Below are positions 51,896 to 52,244 of a DNA stretch of 52,244 nt, in pieces. Both the position numbers and the translations under genes were made by a program. Each line of letters begins with the position of its first letter. The stretch's first letter is position 1. The DNA is from JAJKJG01 sp036389455 (GTDB taxonomy: Bacteria > Pseudomonadota > Alphaproteobacteria > Rhizobiales > Beijerinckiaceae), in contig DASVPW010000077.1 of assembly GCA_036389455.1 (NCBI GenBank), positions 1 to 52,244 on the forward strand, written 5' to 3'. The notes below the pieces were generated by a model. It saw only the letters and a program-made list of their open reading frames with translations, ran no database searches and was not told the DNA's origin.

Positions 51896-51909
51896 TTGAC
51901 CCAGATCAA
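51896..51909. promoter_or_regulatory. FNR/FixK box (anaerobox) upstream of ccoN
   Basis: TTGAC-CCAG-ATCAA fits the consensus TTGAY-N4-RTCAA exactly. Its centre (51902.5) lies 41.5 bases before the predicted start of transcription near 51944, the classic class II activator position. The regulator with the fitting ETVSR helix is encoded immediately upstream on the other strand. Confidence 0.9.
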
Positions 51910-51931
51910 AGAGGCCCGGCCGACGGCGGCG

Positions 51932-51937
51932 CATAGA
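51932..51937 (+). promoter_or_regulatory. Predicted -10 element of ccoN
   Basis: CATAGA stands 22 bases after the end of the FNR/FixK box and about 39 bases before the ccoN start codon, as expected for a class II FNR-dependent promoter with no -35 element. Confidence 0.6.
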
Positions 51938-51975
51938 CACGGGAGCGCGCTTTCCGCGCCTACCCCGAGCATTCC

Positions 51976-52244
51976 ATGGCCGCGACGAGCATAAAGACCA
52001 AATACATGACCGAAGGCGAGGGCGGGCTCTCGCTTGCCTTCCTGCTCGGCGGGCTTCTATGCGTCTTCGCCGCCGCGAACGCGAAGGACACGGCCTTCGC
52101 GTTCCATGCCTGGCTCTCGGCGGCAGCGTCGCTCGGGGCGCTGTTGCTGATCGTGAACCGCTATTTTGAGCGCAGCACCGAGCCGGCGGCCCAGGAGATC
52201 GCTGGCAAGCCCAACTACAACTTCGGGCCGGTGAAGTTCGCGGC
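51976..52244 (+). CDS. ccoN: cbb3-type cytochrome c oxidase subunit I, N-terminal part (3' truncated by window)
   Basis: Eighty-nine complete codons are visible, open to the edge of the window. The product starts MAATSIKTKYMTEGEGGLSL, has a first membrane helix (about 18-38), a second (about 43-62, reading up to LLLIVNRYFER) and then the CcoN-specific linker KPNYNFGPVKFA that leads into the catalytic twelve-helix core. CcoN carries the heme-copper site of the high-affinity oxidase used at low oxygen. The haem ligands are beyond the window. ATG at 51976 with a weak ribosome binding site. It is expressed from an FNR/FixK-box promoter next to the fixK-like gene. Confidence 0.93.
   Translation, partial: MAATSIKTKYMTEGEGGLSLAFLLGGLLCVFAAANAKDTAFAFHAWLSAAASLGALLLIVNRYFERSTEPAAQEIAGKPNYNFGPVKFA

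Overview
The window is high-GC DNA with tightly packed, often overlapping genes (many ATGA or GTGA stop/start overlaps). It is very probably the chromosome of an aerobic alphaproteobacterium of the order Hyphomicrobiales (Rhizobiales). Supporting signs are FixK-type control of a cbb3 oxidase, a lipoprotein-free PssA, the maf/yacG/tRNA-Phe neighbourhood, a Rhizobiales-style DUF2778 L,D-transpeptidase-like protein, and several palindromic repeat families typical of that order. I cannot name the genus. There is no phage, transposase, CRISPR array or rRNA. Two tRNA genes are present: Ser-GCT and Phe-GAA.

Layout. 1-1226: the end of a dipeptide-type ABC permease pair. 1233-6418 (minus): a small polyhydroxyalkanoate-system protein, hexuronate genes uxuB and uxaC, and an amidohydrolase. 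6526-12780: tyrosine/homogentisate catabolism (hppD, hmgA, fumarylacetoacetase) with a VOC protein, an unusual metallo-beta-lactamase-fold protein and an orphan TakP-like TRAP binding protein. 12795-13928 (minus): a DUF2778 protein. 14214-19308: a flavin ring hydroxylase and a DUF2783 small protein, interrupted by a gene remnant, followed by a complete TRAP transporter (dctP-dctQ-dctM). 19301-29135 (minus): an approximately 9.8-kb apparent operon in which a branched-chain-amino-acid-type ABC importer (binding protein, livH, livM, livG, livF) leads into pcaH, pcaG, pobA, pcaB and a pcaD-pcaC fusion, i.e. 4-hydroxybenzoate/protocatechuate breakdown. 29353-35496: a glyoxalase-like protein, a lytic transglycosylase, a glycosyltransferase and a type I secretion pair (HlyD adaptor plus ABC ATPase). 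35724-42005: tRNA-Ser, a membrane-anchored hypothetical, pssA, a phasin-like protein, maf, an acyl-CoA ligase, yacG, tRNA-Phe and a glycosyltransferase 2. 42110-50799: a dppABCDF-type peptide transporter (minus) divergent from two tandem M81 metallopeptidases. 51075-52244: a FixK-like regulator divergent from ccoN, which has a perfect FNR/FixK box.

The main theme is uptake and degradation of aromatic acids through two ring-cleavage routes, homogentisate and protocatechuate, with transporters embedded next to the enzymes. The most interesting points are: the transporter-pca-pob operon; a hydroxylase plus DUF2783 pair that looks like a two-component 3-hydroxyphenylacetate 6-hydroxylase feeding homogentisate; a metallo-beta-lactamase-fold protein that keeps one metal site and has lost the other; and palindromic repeats placed inside operons, one of which supplies the ribosome binding site of dctQ. 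I did not find a clearly new defence, mobile or RNA-based system.
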